Shown: positions 12,335 through 23,853 of the stretch, one piece after another
Layout of the letters: every line of letters starts with the position of its first letter
Position numbering within the stretch: the first letter of the stretch is position 1
NCBI GenBank assembly: GCA_949358305.1
Contig: OX442315.1
Location: 34,188,427 to 34,252,426 of the forward strand
Direction of reading: 5' to 3'
Source of the DNA: Strigamia acuminata
Taxonomy: Eukaryota > Arthropoda > Chilopoda > Geophilomorpha > Linotaeniidae
Length of the DNA stretch: 64,000 bases
Position numbers and translations under genes: made by a program
The notes under the pieces: generated by a model
What the model was told of the DNA's origin: nothing
Databases searched by the model: none
Seen by the model: only the letters and a program-made list of their open reading frames with translations

Positions 12335-12345
12335 GGGGGGAAGGG
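12334..12345 (+). promoter_or_regulatory. Polypurine tract of Gypsy-1
   Basis: GAGGGGGGAAGGG lies directly before the 3' LTR, where plus-strand DNA synthesis is primed in LTR retroelements. It starts at the stop codon of the Gag-Pol frame. Confidence 0.85.
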
Positions 12346-12609
12346 TGTTATGTATTTACTTATATCTCGATTTTGAATCTCATTTATTTCGTACACCAAT
12401 TGTTACTCTAATTAAAACAATACTTTGATTCTTAAGTTGCTAGGTTTCAACCTAGCAACACAAACTTGACGACACATATTCTAGACACAATAAATCAGTC
12501 TTGACTCGAAATTCACAGCGTGATCATGTTTCCTTCCAACTGTGCCTCAAAAGGCACGGAATTTAGGCCATCAAAACGAATAGAGTGAATATCAACGACG
12601 TATATCACA
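12346..12609 (+). repeat. 3' LTR of Gypsy-1
   Basis: 264 bp, same TG...CA ends as the 5' copy; AATAAA at 12489-12494. Followed by the TSD GTGTT (12610-12614). Confidence 0.95.
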
Positions 12610-12614
12610 GTGTT

Positions 12615-13840
12615 CATGATTTTAACAAAAAAAAATCTATTTTGAATGCAATAGGACACGACAACGAGACAAGACATCGAGACAAGATGGCCGTTGTTTA
12701 CATCCTGAATACCAGATGACCGCCATTGCTAATCGTTTTGTTCCGCGAGTCAGAATGATGGCTGATGATCAAGGTGGACGTTTAATACGAGTCGACTTTC
12801 CCGCTTTTGATGTCGTATTTCATTTCCTTCAAGTGGATTTTTAGCACTTCAAAATTCCAGTAAGTAAACGAGAAGACGAAAGTTTTAATTTAAGTTTTGA
12901 GTTGTAGTGTCTGTAGATGCAAGTTCTAAGAAAAAATTATCTTATTCGTCGGAATGTCGACATATAATATTCAAACAACAGCTGCCGCGTCTTTGTTTTA
13001 GCACCATGTCTTCCCTTGAACCGTATTTTGTTTTTTATTAATTGATTTTTTGGATTTTATTCTGTTTTTAACAAAAGAAAAATGAAAAAAAAATCATTTA
13101 TCAGATAGTGAATCGATCGCTTGCATTTTCTCGCCAATCAAAGTGACGTTATTTGAAGCAGAAAATTATTTCTGGCATTTTGGTCGAAGGGTTATTAGTT
13201 TTAAATTTGTTATCAGATGGGTCTGATTGATTTGTATTTTTATTGATCATCTGCTTTTGAAACCGGCAATTTAATGGCTTTGGATTTTTTTCTAAGTCGG
13301 TTTGATGGCATGGTTTAAATTATAGGGTGTTGTTTTATTTTAGTGGGTTTTATGATTCAGTAGCACAAGAAGGAGTTCATTGAGGGACAGAAATGAATTA
13401 AGGGAGCAAAGTAGAGATAAGGGGCTCTTAAGCAAGTAAGGAGGTAAAAGGTCAAACTACTGTCAGGAATGACAAGTTTGCCACGGATGAAAATCCAGGC
13501 AAAAACTGGAATTGATGCATTAGGTGCATTCAAAGTTTCTGTTTCAGAGGTTTTTGTTCATGTCCAACGTGAACATATTTTCATGATGCGCTGTGATTAG
13601 TTGAGAGATGCATTGAGATACATTGATGAAAATATTGGGTTGTTGCTAAAAAGGAGTAAGGTTAGGTTTGGGGGGACCTAATTTGTAAGAAATAAAGAAG
13701 AAAAAACCTCGAAAACATCGTTTTGAGAAAACGTGTGTTGAGGAAACGAACCGAACCGACATCAATAGATCTGAACCAATCATAGCACGTCATTAAAATA
13801 ATACGTTCATGTGGGACATAGACGTAGCCAGCAAAAACTG
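12615..13840. other. Non-coding stretch, no gene recognised
   Basis: No frame over 65 codons and no recognisable motif. It is the right flank of the Gypsy-1 insertion. Confidence 0.45.
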
Positions 13841-13841
13841 T

Positions 13842-13979
13842 AGCTGCATTCAAAAACTAAAAAAAATTGTGTTTTATTTTAATTTTAAACCAAAAATGAC
13901 ATCATTTCTTGTTTAAACCTATGTTAAAACTTAAAATACACTTAAACTAAAATTGTTATTTCTATTTTTGAATGCAGCT
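13842..13979. mobile_element. MITE family A, copy 1 (AGCTGCATTCAAAAA ends)
   Basis: 138-bp element with inverted ends AGCTGCATTCAAAAACT and TTTTTGAATGCAGCT. Its core (AAAATGACATCATTTC) recurs at 57851-57990 and, inverted and missing one end, at 61535-61647. No clear target duplication, so its superfamily is unknown. Confidence 0.8.
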
Positions 13980-14073
13980 TCTGAATGTGTTTGTTTTTGG
14001 GTCTGATTATAGTTTTTGGGTCTCTTGCTCGGTCTTGCAGGTAAATGGCAATTAAAATCACGATCAGAGATAT

Positions 14074-14704
14074 TAGCTGCATTCAAAAAGTTATTTAGAC
14101 TAAACAGCATTTTTAAATAAGAAATTTAAACAAGCACAGAGTTTATAGTGTCATTTGATGAGTTTAACTGAGGGTTGTCTCTATTTAACTTAGGAATAGC
14201 AGCTGATTTAGTCTTCTGTCAGATGCAGTGGGCTCGTGCACAGAATTTAAACAACAAAACATGTTTAACTGCAATTCAAAGCAAACTTTCTAGCGTTCTA
14301 AAAACTTGTTGTTCTCCAACGGTTGTCTAAAACAGGGGTTTCCAAACTTTTTAGCATCGCGACTCATTTTTAAGCTAGGCGATCTTCCGCGCCCCACTTT
14401 ATCTACCACTTCATCTACCACTTCATTTACCGGTGCATTAAATTTTTCAAAAATGAACTACTAAATAGAAAAAAAAAATTTTGCATAAAATTTTACATAA
14501 AATTTTACATAAGTTTGCAAAAAATAATTTTAGTGCACTATTCTAGGGGGCGGGGGCGTCAAGTCTACAAGTTAGTTAGATTGTTACAATTGTGCCATTG
14601 CGCCCTACGAAAAATGCTCGTGCCCCACAGTTTGGGAAACGCTGGTCTAAAAGATGCATTTAGACTGGTAGCAAGCAGACTAAACGACTTTTCGAATGCA
14701 GCTA
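14074..14704. mobile_element. MITE family B (TTAGCTGCATTC ends), interrupted by a hAT element
   Basis: Left end TTAGCTGCATTCAAAAAGT and right end ACTTTTCGAATGCAGCTA are inverted repeats. The interior has TTTAGACTAAACAGCATTTTTAAA-like sequence also seen as fragments near 28330-28445, 50930-50985 and 56870-56935. A 312-bp hAT element at 14333-14644 sits inside, so the original was about 311 bp. Confidence 0.75.
14333..14644. mobile_element. Non-autonomous hAT element with 8-bp TSD
   Basis: Ends CAGGGGTTTCCAAAC and GTTTGGGAAACGCTG are imperfect inverted repeats. The 8-bp duplication GTCTAAAA lies at 14325-14332 and 14645-14652. CAGGG termini with an 8-bp TSD are diagnostic of the hAT superfamily. 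No transposase coding sequence is seen. Confidence 0.88.
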
Positions 14705-15473
14705 GTAAAAGTTGTGTGATAAATGACAAAATTCTATTATCCATTTCTATTCGTAGCCTTCCCCCTTTCTATTCTTGTGAAAATAAGGCAAAAGTTAGCA
14801 AATTGATTGAATTTCATAGACGAGTGAAACTTTCGCTTCAACTGCGCCATATATTTTTTTCCTGATGTGACACTTGCCTTTGGCATAGTGGAAATGCCAC
14901 GTGATGTAGTTGACAGCATGTCCAGTTCCCAGGAACGTTATGAATTGTTTATTTTTATTTTCATTGCAGCATACACCTAAAAGTAGAATTATTATGAGGG
15001 CGTGGATCGTGTTTTTTTTGTGTTTCCGGTTTCAGGTGAGTTACTCGGCACCAAAGGCAAACACGGGCACTTAAGCACATGAGTGACGAGCAATCTTGCT
15101 TTTAGTTTTATCAAATGTGGCTGGCAAGAGAACAGTGGTCGAGTGATTGAAGATATAAAGTGGGATGTCAGGATCAGCCGTAATTATCTAAATGGATGAA
15201 TTCGTAAGGGGCGGCACCCGGAAGCACTGTTAACTGGAATGATGTCAAGTCTTTGCCAACGCCGAGCAACCACAACATTATGGGCCGTGTTTGGCAAGGT
15301 GAATGAATGATCAACCACAATTGCATGTGAGATGTTTAGACGGAGAAGGTTAATGGTTTGATACTAATGGAGATTATTTTTGGTCAAGTTTACTTAGAAT
15401 CAATCGAGTGGAAAAGAGTATTAAGCAAAACTAGCATTCTCAAACTTCCGCTAAACTTCTAATGGGAATGTAC

Positions 15474-15661
15474 TTCACTTTAGCGACACCCGTTTTAGCA
15501 ATGCCGTTTTTTAACCTAATTAAACCTAACCTAACCTGACATAACCCAAACTAACCTAACCAGACCTGACCTGACCTAAACTAACCTTACCTAACCTGAC
15601 CTAACCTAACCTAACCTAGCTGAATCTATGCGGCTGAAACACGGCGTCGCTAAAGTAAAGG
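15474..15661. mobile_element. Inverted-repeat element with telomere-like CCTAA core
   Basis: Arms TTCACTTTAGCGACACCCG (left) and, inverted on the right, TTTACTTTAGCGACGCCG enclose about 125 bp of degenerate pentamers CCTAA/CCTGA/CCAAA (15514-15638). CCTAA is the complement of TTAGG, the telomere repeat of many arthropods. The inverted arms suggest a mobile foldback unit that contains the tract rather than a true chromosome-end scar. Confidence 0.6.
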
Positions 15662-15787
15662 AATCCGTCTAATGGAATGGAAATGGAATCGAGTGTTTGT
15701 ATGTTTTGTTATGGTAAATTAGGATACACTGTCGGATCTGGTAAACTTACAAGGGAGAGGCCATCTCAGTCTTCTGCTGCATCATAT

Positions 15788-16079
15788 ACTATGTTTACAT
15801 GCACCGAATAATTCGAGTGGTGGATAATTTGAGTTGTGTTTACATGCAGAAAATAATTCGTGATCATTTTCAGTTTTCGACCAATGGGGAAGTGGCGGAA
15901 GCAATGCGCGCAAGCGCAGTAAAAATAATTCGGGTTCACTCGAATTAAACAACCTTCTGCGAGGGATTATTCACTACTCGAATAATTCTCGAATAATCCG
16001 AATAATCCTGTTTACATGCCAGTTGTGCACACGGAATATTTCGTCTCACTCGAAATATTCCATGCATGTAAACATAGTA
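15788..16079. mobile_element. MITE with TACTATGTTTACATG inverted ends
   Basis: Left end TACTATGTTTACATGCA and right end GCATGTAAACATAGTA are inverted repeats; GAATAATTCGAGTG-type sequences repeat inside both arms. Related TGTTTACATG ends occur near 53930-54010 and 54290. Confidence 0.75.
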
Positions 16080-16498
16080 CTAGAATCATATTCTGGGATG
16101 TTATGTCCTCATTACTGATTTTTTGGTTCATTTCTGCGACTGCAAACTGGGATTTTTTGATTGCAGGTTAAGAATTTCGATGTGGTGTTTGTGAAACAGC
16201 GTCATGGGGAACTTCAATTCAATAACTAATGGGAATATTGGAGTTTTAGATTGTTCGAAGCATTAGAAGTGTTGTTTGCGTTCAAATGCAGAGATGGCTG
16301 GAAGTTTTGCATGGCCTCGGGGAAACCTCAGGAAAAAGTTATTAGTGGGGTTCCTTAAAATAATTTTATTATTGAAAGTAATCAAATTTTCTTAGAAATT
16401 TTCTTGATAGTGAGGGGCCTCGGTCTAACTCGTAAGGCCCAAAAAACTGACGTCTGAGACCGGATCAAGCCGATCATTTGCAATATAGCTGCATTTAG

Positions 16499-16600
16499 AC
16501 CAGGGGTGTCCAACATCTTAGCTTTCCCAGGCCACATTGGAAGAAGAGGAATTGTCTTGGGTCGTACTGACACTAAAGTTAGCTAACAATAGTCGAACCG
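16499..16600. mobile_element. hAT-like terminal fragment
   Basis: Begins CCAGGGGTGTCCAACATC, a hAT-type terminus, and continues through GGAAGAAGAGGAATTGTCTT, which recurs at about 55349-55375. The opposite end was not found in either place, so both are truncated. Confidence 0.5.
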
Positions 16601-16627
16601 AGTTATAGGAACTCTATTGGCAAACTG

Positions 16628-16742
16628 AGTTGCTGAGCACACGGATCTAGATCCGTGAACCGAGATCAGTGTTCACACCGATCATAGATCTATATCCGCA
16701 GCTTCGGATGAGATCCAAAACCTGTATGTAAACAAGATACTA
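16628..16742. repeat. Repeat with palindrome CACGGATCTAGATCCGTG, copy 1
   Basis: An 18-bp perfect palindrome followed by a second GATCT-rich half and GGATGAGATCCAAAA. A diverged copy of the whole 110-bp block lies at 29517-29627. Confidence 0.65.
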
Positions 16743-17228
16743 GGGTCAAATGAATACAAAATCCAAAATCCAAACTCAAAATTGAGTCTAATTGAGCAGG
16801 CGCACCAGGTTTAGACAACAGAATGTGTGTAACTGCACTTTTTAACAGGAGACAAATACTGTATTAAGAAGTTTAAGTGACTTTATGAATGCGCCTATTG
16901 TTTCTAGAGTTTCTTAATAAATTCCGTTTAAGGAGACTAACTTTTAAATCCACAGTAAGCTTAATTAGGGCGATGTAAAATATTCGGTTTGTCCTTAGTA
17001 TTTCAAAACGGTTATACGACTTTTGATGCATAAATTTGCATTTAATTATTTTTTTTGGTTGACTCTGCATCTTGTTTGTGAGTTCAGATTTTAATCATCC
17101 TATCTTTTCTAATAATATGAATACATGTATGTTTTTAAAAACCGTCATTCCAATGAAGCACTAATCAATTACGATGTGAGAATCGCTCAGCCGTGAATGT
17201 GTGGAATGCAAAAAATCGGAGAGAAGAG

Positions 17229-17971
17229 AAAAGTAAGTTTACAAACACTGTTTAGCATCGAGAAACCTTAAAACAATGTCTGCTAAGGCTTTGTTGGCCC
17301 TCCTTTAGCCTGTAGTATTGCTTTAAATCATTCAGCCGTACTTTCAAGCAATTTCAGTAGCACTGATGGAGATATTTTACACCAATCTTCAAAAATTGCT
17401 AATTTCAACCATGGAACGCTTTTTCTAGAACTCTAAGAGGAACTATTTGTTCCAAATCAAGAAATTATCTCATAAATGTTCAATTGGATTAAGGATAAAG
17501 CAACTGAGAAAGCCATTGAAGTTGTCTGATTTTATTTTTGCGTGAAACACACTCGTGCAAATTTTGATAGATGTTTTCTGTTGTTGTCCTGTTGCTACAA
17601 TCAAACCCAATATTTTTTTATTCGTCAAGATTTCTTTCTAAAATGCCTCTGTAAACATAGGAATGCATTATTTCATCGATGGTTTGGGGATTTCCAATCT
17701 TTTGTATCCCCAAACCAACACTGATGTAGACTGTTTTACTGTTGACTGTAGACAGTTGAGCTAAATGCTGTTGTGACTAATTTAAACAGCCATTTCTATT
17801 ATTTGACAAATAGTTATACCTTGCCTTTATCACTCCTCGTAATTTTGTGTCAAAATTCAATTGGTTTTGTAATGTAAACACATTACAAAACCACTTCAAC
17901 TTTGCCAACAGTAAAACACTCTACATCAGTAAGGTTTCTCGATGGTAAACAGTGTTTGTAAACTTACTTTT
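17229..17971 (-). pseudogene. Decayed Tc1/mariner-type transposon with transposase remnant
   Basis: Read on the minus strand, scattered frames give Tc1-type transposase traces: QQDNNRKHLSKFARVCF (matching the family's QQDNDPKH block), then NPIEHL (LNPIEHLWD block) and a C-terminal AKGGPTKP. They lie in different frames with many stops, so this is a dead copy, roughly 17270-17745. It is bounded by 41-bp inverted arms (17229-17269 and 17931-17971, AAGTAAGTTTACAAACACTG). A third AAGTAAGTTTACAAAC end followed by CACTG-TA lies near 18149-18178 and may be the true right terminus. Confidence 0.7.
17863..17892. repeat. Perfect hairpin, 13-bp stem
   Basis: GGTTTTGTAATGT, a 4-nt AAAC loop, then the exact reverse complement. 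It lies inside the Tc1-like remnant; function unknown. Confidence 0.8.
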
Positions 17972-18176
17972 GCCTCTTACTTTTTGATGTCACTTCACAA
18001 AAAAATTTTTTTCTCAGCTACTAATGGATAGATTTTGATAAAATTTTAAGTGAATAAAGTAGGATGTTATACAAGCATCCAGTTAAAATTTCATTAATTT
18101 TCCTTTATTTCATTCCGAGATACAGCCGGGAGAATCAACATGATGCGTTTGTAAACTTACTTTTGCCCCCCACTGT

Positions 18177-20177
18177 AGATGCCAATCCAAATTTTTAAGG
18201 CATTAAAAAAGCACTTTTAAACAAATACAAAAATTTATAAAATACACGAAAAGATCGATAATGAAACAAGCTTTCTTTTAAAAATAAGTATATGTGTCTA
18301 TCTCTAATGGTACATGAACTACGAGCATAAATGCGTTTCGATAATGTGTAAACAAGATCGTAACGTTTATTACGGCCCCAAATTTATACATTTAAATGCA
18401 GAAAACATCTAAAAAATGTATAGATTTACTAAACTGGCCTTTGCCTTTCTTTTAAAAAATAGTAGAAGACTCCAACTTAAACGGTTTATTATCTATGAGT
18501 AGAAATGCAAACTCCCTACCCTGTGTACAACATTTTGCTAGACATAAACAATCTATAATTTTTAGGAATGCGTTATTTGCTACTATACTCTTTCCACACT
18601 CAAGAGGAGCCCTGGAATCTTGGCTCCCATTGGCCTAGTCTGATTACTCAGAACTGTAGTTGAACTTCTGCTACGAGGAAAAGTAGTTCCCTATGATTTT
18701 TAGTCTTTTTCAGTAGAATAATGATTGAAATGATGTACATTTAATGTTACTCTAAAATAAAAAGTAATTTCCATTTTAAAAATAAAGTTTTATGCTTTTT
18801 GAATAAGAGCTGCGACTGTTAATCGATAAAATACGGTATTTATAAAATATATAAACCATTTGAATGGTTTTTTTGTTGTAAATTTTTAGTATTCAGGTAG
18901 TTAGTGTTTGTTCTTTAGGTAATGCAGCTGGTGTTCACTTTTGTTGAAACAATTTTGTAACAGAAAAGAAATATTTGTTTTAAAATTTAAATTGAAGTCT
19001 GAGATTGGATAATTAAATTGAAAAATTGAAGCAGAGTTGTTTGTTTTTGAAATTCGGTTTTATAATCATATTTCTGGAAATTAATTTCTACTGTTGTTTG
19101 CAGTAAAAGTTGTCAAAAACATATCTTAAAAAAAATCCAAAAAAGTTGACATTTTGATAGGTTTCATGCATGTGCTTAGGTAATGTGTTTATTGAACTCC
19201 CCAATTGGTAGGCAGTACATTAGTTTCCTGGTACATTTCTACTTGATCAGCTGTGCATGAGTTTACCATCATTAAAGCAAAATTTTCTTTGAACCCAATT
19301 TTTTTTCTTCTTTTTTAAGGAAAAAAGTTGACTGGATTTTCTTATTAGGAGTAGTGAAAAAAGGTCTTTTAATTGCAGAGATTAATATCTGTATTGTTTG
19401 TGCTTTGGTTAATTAAAGATTTATAGACAGATAGAGGAATTTGAGGCTGAGATTAATTTTAATTAATAACATAAATTTATGGATGGTTGAGCTGAATTTA
19501 TTGCTGAATCTCATTAGTATTGATAAAAGGAAATTGCAATTTTTATTTCTATTTTCATTATGGACCTATTTGCATTTGAATCAATTAACTTGGCACACCA
19601 GTTTTCTTTATTATGTCTGTATAATATAAAGAAGCTGCATTTTAAAAATCTATGTGAAAGGTAAAGGAACATTTGAAGGGTAAAGAACCAACCGTCTTTT
19701 GGATGGAAAGGAGAGATAAAAAGAATGAATAAGTATGCAAATGAAAAAATATACGTGGTCTATTACATTTTAAATTAATTGGTTCTTTCAGTATGGAAAA
19801 TTTTATTTTCCGGCTATCTTTTCAGGAAGTACTGTGTACCTGTACAGGTGCGGATTCAGGAGGACCATAGGGGTCGTGGCCACCCCATTTGGAAATGGGA
19901 AAAGTTTCATTTTTTAAACAAAAATCATTAAATTTTAAATTATTTTGGCACATACAATTGGATATTCTATAATTTTGGCATTTTTTAAATTCGGATTTCT
20001 CAAAATTGAAGCAATATTTTTCAGTTTTGTTTGAACTAAATTGTAGCTAAATAATGGTAGAACCATGTGCTAAAACGCTGAATAATTCATTTATTTTGCT
20101 ACCCTTAAGTAATTGTCTTAAAAGAGGTTTTGATCTTTTAATAATTGCAATTCAATTAATTTGGCTGAAAACATATT
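18177..20177. other. Non-coding stretch with transposon fragments
   Basis: No gene recognised. About 18595-18690 is a diverged piece of the long-arm MITE at 26758-27257 (shared CTCCCATTGG and GAGGAAAAGTAGTT). About 18801-18836 is the right end of MITE family C (AATCGATAAAATACGG then TA). Confidence 0.5.
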
Positions 20178-20179
20178 TA

Positions 20180-20599
20180 CCGTACTGCCTTGAATAAGGG
20201 CCGGGCGTAATTAAGCGCCGGCTCTTGATTAAGCGCCGGCCAACCGCCAGCCGAAAAACCAATAAGCGTCGGCCCCGAATAAACGCCGGGCGTGTTTAAA
20301 CGCCGAGTTAACTGGAAAATATGTTAAAAACGTATGAATAACGTTTTTTACGTGAATACATTTCATGATCTATTTAAGACGCCTTCATTTCTTTACTGAT
20401 TTACCGATAAATGGAACTAGTAGATTTAATTAAAAGTAATAATTAAAAAAAAATAAAAAAAATTTGTTTAACAAAATTTATTTTCAACTTTTTTTTTGGA
20501 TAGAGGCCTGGCTTGAATAATCGCCTGGTTTTGAATAAGCGCCTGGCAGGCTAGTTGAAAAAAAAATAAACGCCCGGGCCCTTATTCAAGGCAGTACGG
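20180..20599. mobile_element. pogo-like MITE, 420 bp
   Basis: Inverted ends CCGTACTGCCTTGAATAAGG and its complement, flanked by TA on both sides (20178-20179, 20600-20601). Several internal copies of an AATAAGCGCCGGC-like motif lie near each end. The first 11 bases match the ends of the transposase-bearing element at 23854-25842, so the same transposase family may have moved both. Confidence 0.88.
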
Positions 20600-20843
20600 T
20601 AATAAAAAATGGAAAATACATGCCACCGTTTAAAATTGTTCATTAGGCATTACATTGTTGTGTGGAATATGCTGATGCCATCTGAGATTATTCCCTAGTG
20701 TGTGCTGTTTTATGCAAGTGCATTTAGCTTTCTTGACTTCTGGTTCAGCTTTCGTGTCAGTTTTTGTTCCAGCTTTTTTTTACTTTCCTTTTGTTGTAAA
20801 AATCGTGATTACGAACGTTTTGATGACGTCATCAGTATGAACT

Positions 20844-21294
20844 TTTAGACTTCTAAACCTGATGTTTAGAAAGCCTATTGAAACGGCTCTGTCTGTCCGT
20901 CCGCATCCATATCTCAAAAACTATAGCAGGTAGTGCCAAACAGGCAACGGCAATGAACTCAGCATACCTGTATTAGGTTCCTAAGGTCTTTTCGTATTTT
21001 TCCGACCTCCGGTTTAATTAATAAACTGGTTTTACTAGACTTTTAGCCGTCGATGACAGACTGATACCGGAAATGATGTATTATATTACATCAATGGTCA
21101 GCTCCTATTGGCTGTAACCACAAAACGTTTATCGGACGTATCAAAATGCGCGTGTTACATCCGAACGCTCGTCTATGCATTTCTCGAACTCGAAAACTCC
21201 ATATTATTTTCTTTTATTTTGGTATTTTATTTAGGGACAGACGGACAGATGTATTTCCATACAGAAAAGTGTAGAAGGAGTTTAAAAGTCTAAG
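20844..21294. mobile_element. Probable MITE with TTTAGACTT ends
   Basis: Left TTTTAGACTTCTAAACC and right GGAGTTTAAAAGTCTAAG are imperfect inverted repeats, with a second inner pair CTGTCTGTCCGTC / GACAGACGGACAG. The 61-codon frame inside has no recognisable domain. Confidence 0.5.
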
Positions 21295-22095
21295 ATGTAA
21301 TGCTTCCATGCACTACAGATATTTACTTGTTTAAACGAAAGGTTTTTATTTTCTAATGTAATCTTTTATTTGTTAAACTTCATCTGGAATTTTAGATCAA
21401 GTTCTAGGTCAAGAATAGAAAATGGCAGCTGATTTAAGGAGATTCTGAATTGTTTTCACCTCTTTGCTTTTCTTTTGGTTTCCAGCGGCTACAATTCGAG
21501 GGCGACTCTTAATCGGCAAAATACAGTATTTGTTTATGCAAATATGGATTGGAATGTTTATTTTTTGTGACAGAAAATATTTAGTTTGTATTTATTGCAA
21601 ACAATAAATTTTTGAGAAAACACCCAGATAAATTATTCAAGCTAAAAGAAACGATTTATAACTTATTTACTTTTTATAAGTGGAAACTGTTCGTGGACAA
21701 AAAAAAACATTGAGCGAGAAACTATAAAATTTTAATTTTTTTAAATTTTTTTTTTCATTTTTATTGTTGGAATAATATAATATAATTTAATGTGGTAAAA
21801 AGAGCAAATGATTTGAGAGAATACTGCAACAAGAAGGGCAAAGGCCGACCTTTCATCTCTAGAGTGAATAGGAAATAGCAATTTGTGGGCATTAAATGCC
21901 AATTAAATTTTCTTCATTTTCACCCATTGAATTCACCAATTGTAGAACAGCATGAAATTGTAGCAAAGCAGAAACATTAATGGAAGAATATGGTTCAGCA
22001 GTTATTAAACCATGGAAATACAGTCGGTGGGCGTTTGTAAAATCATTTAAACTTGTTTATATTTTTTAAACAGGTCTAAATATAAAATTTAACAT
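21295..22095. other. Non-coding stretch, no gene recognised
   Basis: Contains a 46-bp right-end fragment of MITE family C near 21484-21526 (CAATTCGAGGGCGACTCTTA). Nothing else recognised. Confidence 0.45.
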
Positions 22096-22567
22096 TAGGT
22101 GCATTCAATTCTAAAAGTGCTTTCAAAAACTGTTTTTCATCGTTTTCCGAAAACGATGAAAACGGTTTTAAACATTGAGCACAGATCCGGCCAAAATCGG
22201 CAGCTTTCGATCGCGCAAATGCGGCCGAAAATTTGGCCGCATTCGACGCGCAAAAGCGGCCGAAAATTGGCCGCATTCGACGCGCAAATGCGCCCGAAAA
22301 TTGGCCGCATTCGACGTGCAAATGCGGCCGAAAATTGGCCGCATTCGACGTGCAAATGCGACCGATCTATTCGATTACAAAATGGCGGCCGGGAAAACGA
22401 TTTGAAAACCACGAAAACCACGATTTTTTGGTTTTCATGAAAACGGTTTTCAGGAAAACCGATTTCCGAAATGTGACGTCAAATGCGTCTACGTCCGGTG
22501 TGGGAAAACGGCAAAAACGAGGAAAACGACGAAAACGGGGAAAACCATTTGAAATTGAATGCACCTA
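22096..22567. mobile_element. MITE (TAGGTGCATTCAATT ends) with internal palindromic tandem repeat
   Basis: Ends TAGGTGCATTCAATTCT and GAAATTGAATGCACCTA are inverted repeats. Inside, 22215-22362 is four copies of a 34-bp unit built around GCGGCCGAAAATTGGCCGC, which is itself nearly palindromic. The overlapping frames here are repeat artefacts. Confidence 0.8.
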
Positions 22568-22837
22568 TTGTGTGGGTTTGACATATTTCCCAGGACTCAG
22601 CCCCAATCAGTTTTTGTCTACACAAAAGTAAGTACAAAAAGTGCAACTGTTCTAGGAACCAATCTGCATTATCTACTGGTACACTGATGCAGATGGGTTG
22701 CTAAGAAACAAACGAGGGTATACAAGTATTATCACCTGCTAATGTCTGGTGTTTAACCAAGTGACAAAACACGAAATTACTCATAATTTCAATTACCAGC
22801 CTAGAGTGAAGGTCTCGTTGTTTTGAACACGACTGTA

Positions 22838-23048
22838 TAGTTGTGGACAAAAAAAAACTTTCCTTTAGTTCAGCTGTTGTAAGTTTATCTACCAGGTGGC
22901 ATAAAAATCCCTTGAGTTTCAATGACATCAATCTTGACCCGGTCTCTCGTCTTGCCCTAACAACAGTATTAAAAGATAGACCGGGCAAATAATGATAGAT
23001 AAACTTAAAACAGCTAACCTGAAAGGAAGTTTTTATTGTCCACGACTG
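22838..23048. mobile_element. MITE (CAGTCGTGGACAA ends), copy 1
   Basis: 211 bp; ends TAGTTGTGGACAA and TTGTCCACGACTG are inverted repeats that continue as AACTTTCC...GTTTATC. TA lies on both sides (22836-22837, 23049-23050). A second copy, inverted inside and lacking one end, starts near 52811. Confidence 0.8.
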
Positions 23049-23050
23049 TA

Positions 23051-23851
23051 CATGTTTTGCACAGAAGTTGTTTAAAGGCTGTTTAAATGGAAAGTATTTA
23101 AACGTGCAAAAAAATGCTTGTTTAAAACGCCAGTCTAACTTGTCTTAGAGTTTAAAATTTTTTCTGAAATTGTAATTTTGCACTTTTATTTTCTAAGAGA
23201 TAAAAAAATAGATTTTTTAAAACATTAGCAGCATCTGAAAACAAACAGCAGAAACATTTTAATACATAATTTGAAAGGGTTTTTCCTCAAGTCGACTTGT
23301 GTGCCAAAAAGGAACGACAAATTCCAATAACATGACATTTCAATTCCAGATAAAAACACATCAAAACAAAATGATACCAAAACAACAGAAGTTCATCAAG
23401 AAATCCATCCCATATTTTGCTGCATTACAAGGTTATAATAACCATAATCAATTTTCTTGTAAAAATAATTCTAATTCATAAATTAGTTTTTACATTTATT
23501 TCAATAAAAAAAAGTGTTGAGAAAGTGCAGTTACAGGAATGGGTTTATTTATCTGGGGACAATAATGACACAGTGAAGAAAATGGAAGTGTTTGTTCTGA
23601 GAAAGAATACTGGTTCAAAGTGTTTTTTGACAGAAGAATTGATCCTGGCACATAAAGCTGTGGTCAAAATCAAAGAAAGGTCACATCTTTTTCTTAAATG
23701 TCTTTTGGTAGATAGACATGACGTAATTTATGTGGTGCCGTAAGGACGAGACTTTAGCAATAGACAGATGCAGTTTACTTATTTGTATTTGAGAGAAGTT
23801 ACTTAAAAAGTACAGTGTCTGCATAGGTTGAAAATTAAATTACAAAGTAAT
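23051..23851. other. Non-coding stretch, no gene recognised
   Basis: The longest frame (23417-23743, plus strand, 108 codons) has no recognisable domain or start context and is not called as a gene. Confidence 0.4.
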
Positions 23852-23853
23852 TA

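Larger units (their letters stand above)
6227..12609 (+). mobile_element. Gypsy-1: intact Mag-like Ty3/Gypsy LTR retrotransposon
   Basis: Complete element of 6383 bp: 5' LTR (6227-6490), leader, one long Gag-Pol frame (7271-12334), purine-rich tract (12334-12345) and 3' LTR (12346-12609), flanked by the 5-bp duplication GTGTT. The LTRs look identical along all 264 bp and the coding frame is unbroken, so the insertion appears very recent. The YQDD reverse transcriptase box, the two zinc knuckles and the single fused Gag-Pol frame fit the Mag-type branch of Ty3/Gypsy; that placement is by motif only. Confidence 0.95.

Noticed and set aside
15514-15638. True internal telomere or chromosome-fusion scar
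   Set aside because: The tract is short and degenerate and lies between inverted arms, better explained by a foldback element.
22099-22631. Several 76-132-codon frames
   Set aside because: They translate the 34-bp palindromic repeats of a MITE.
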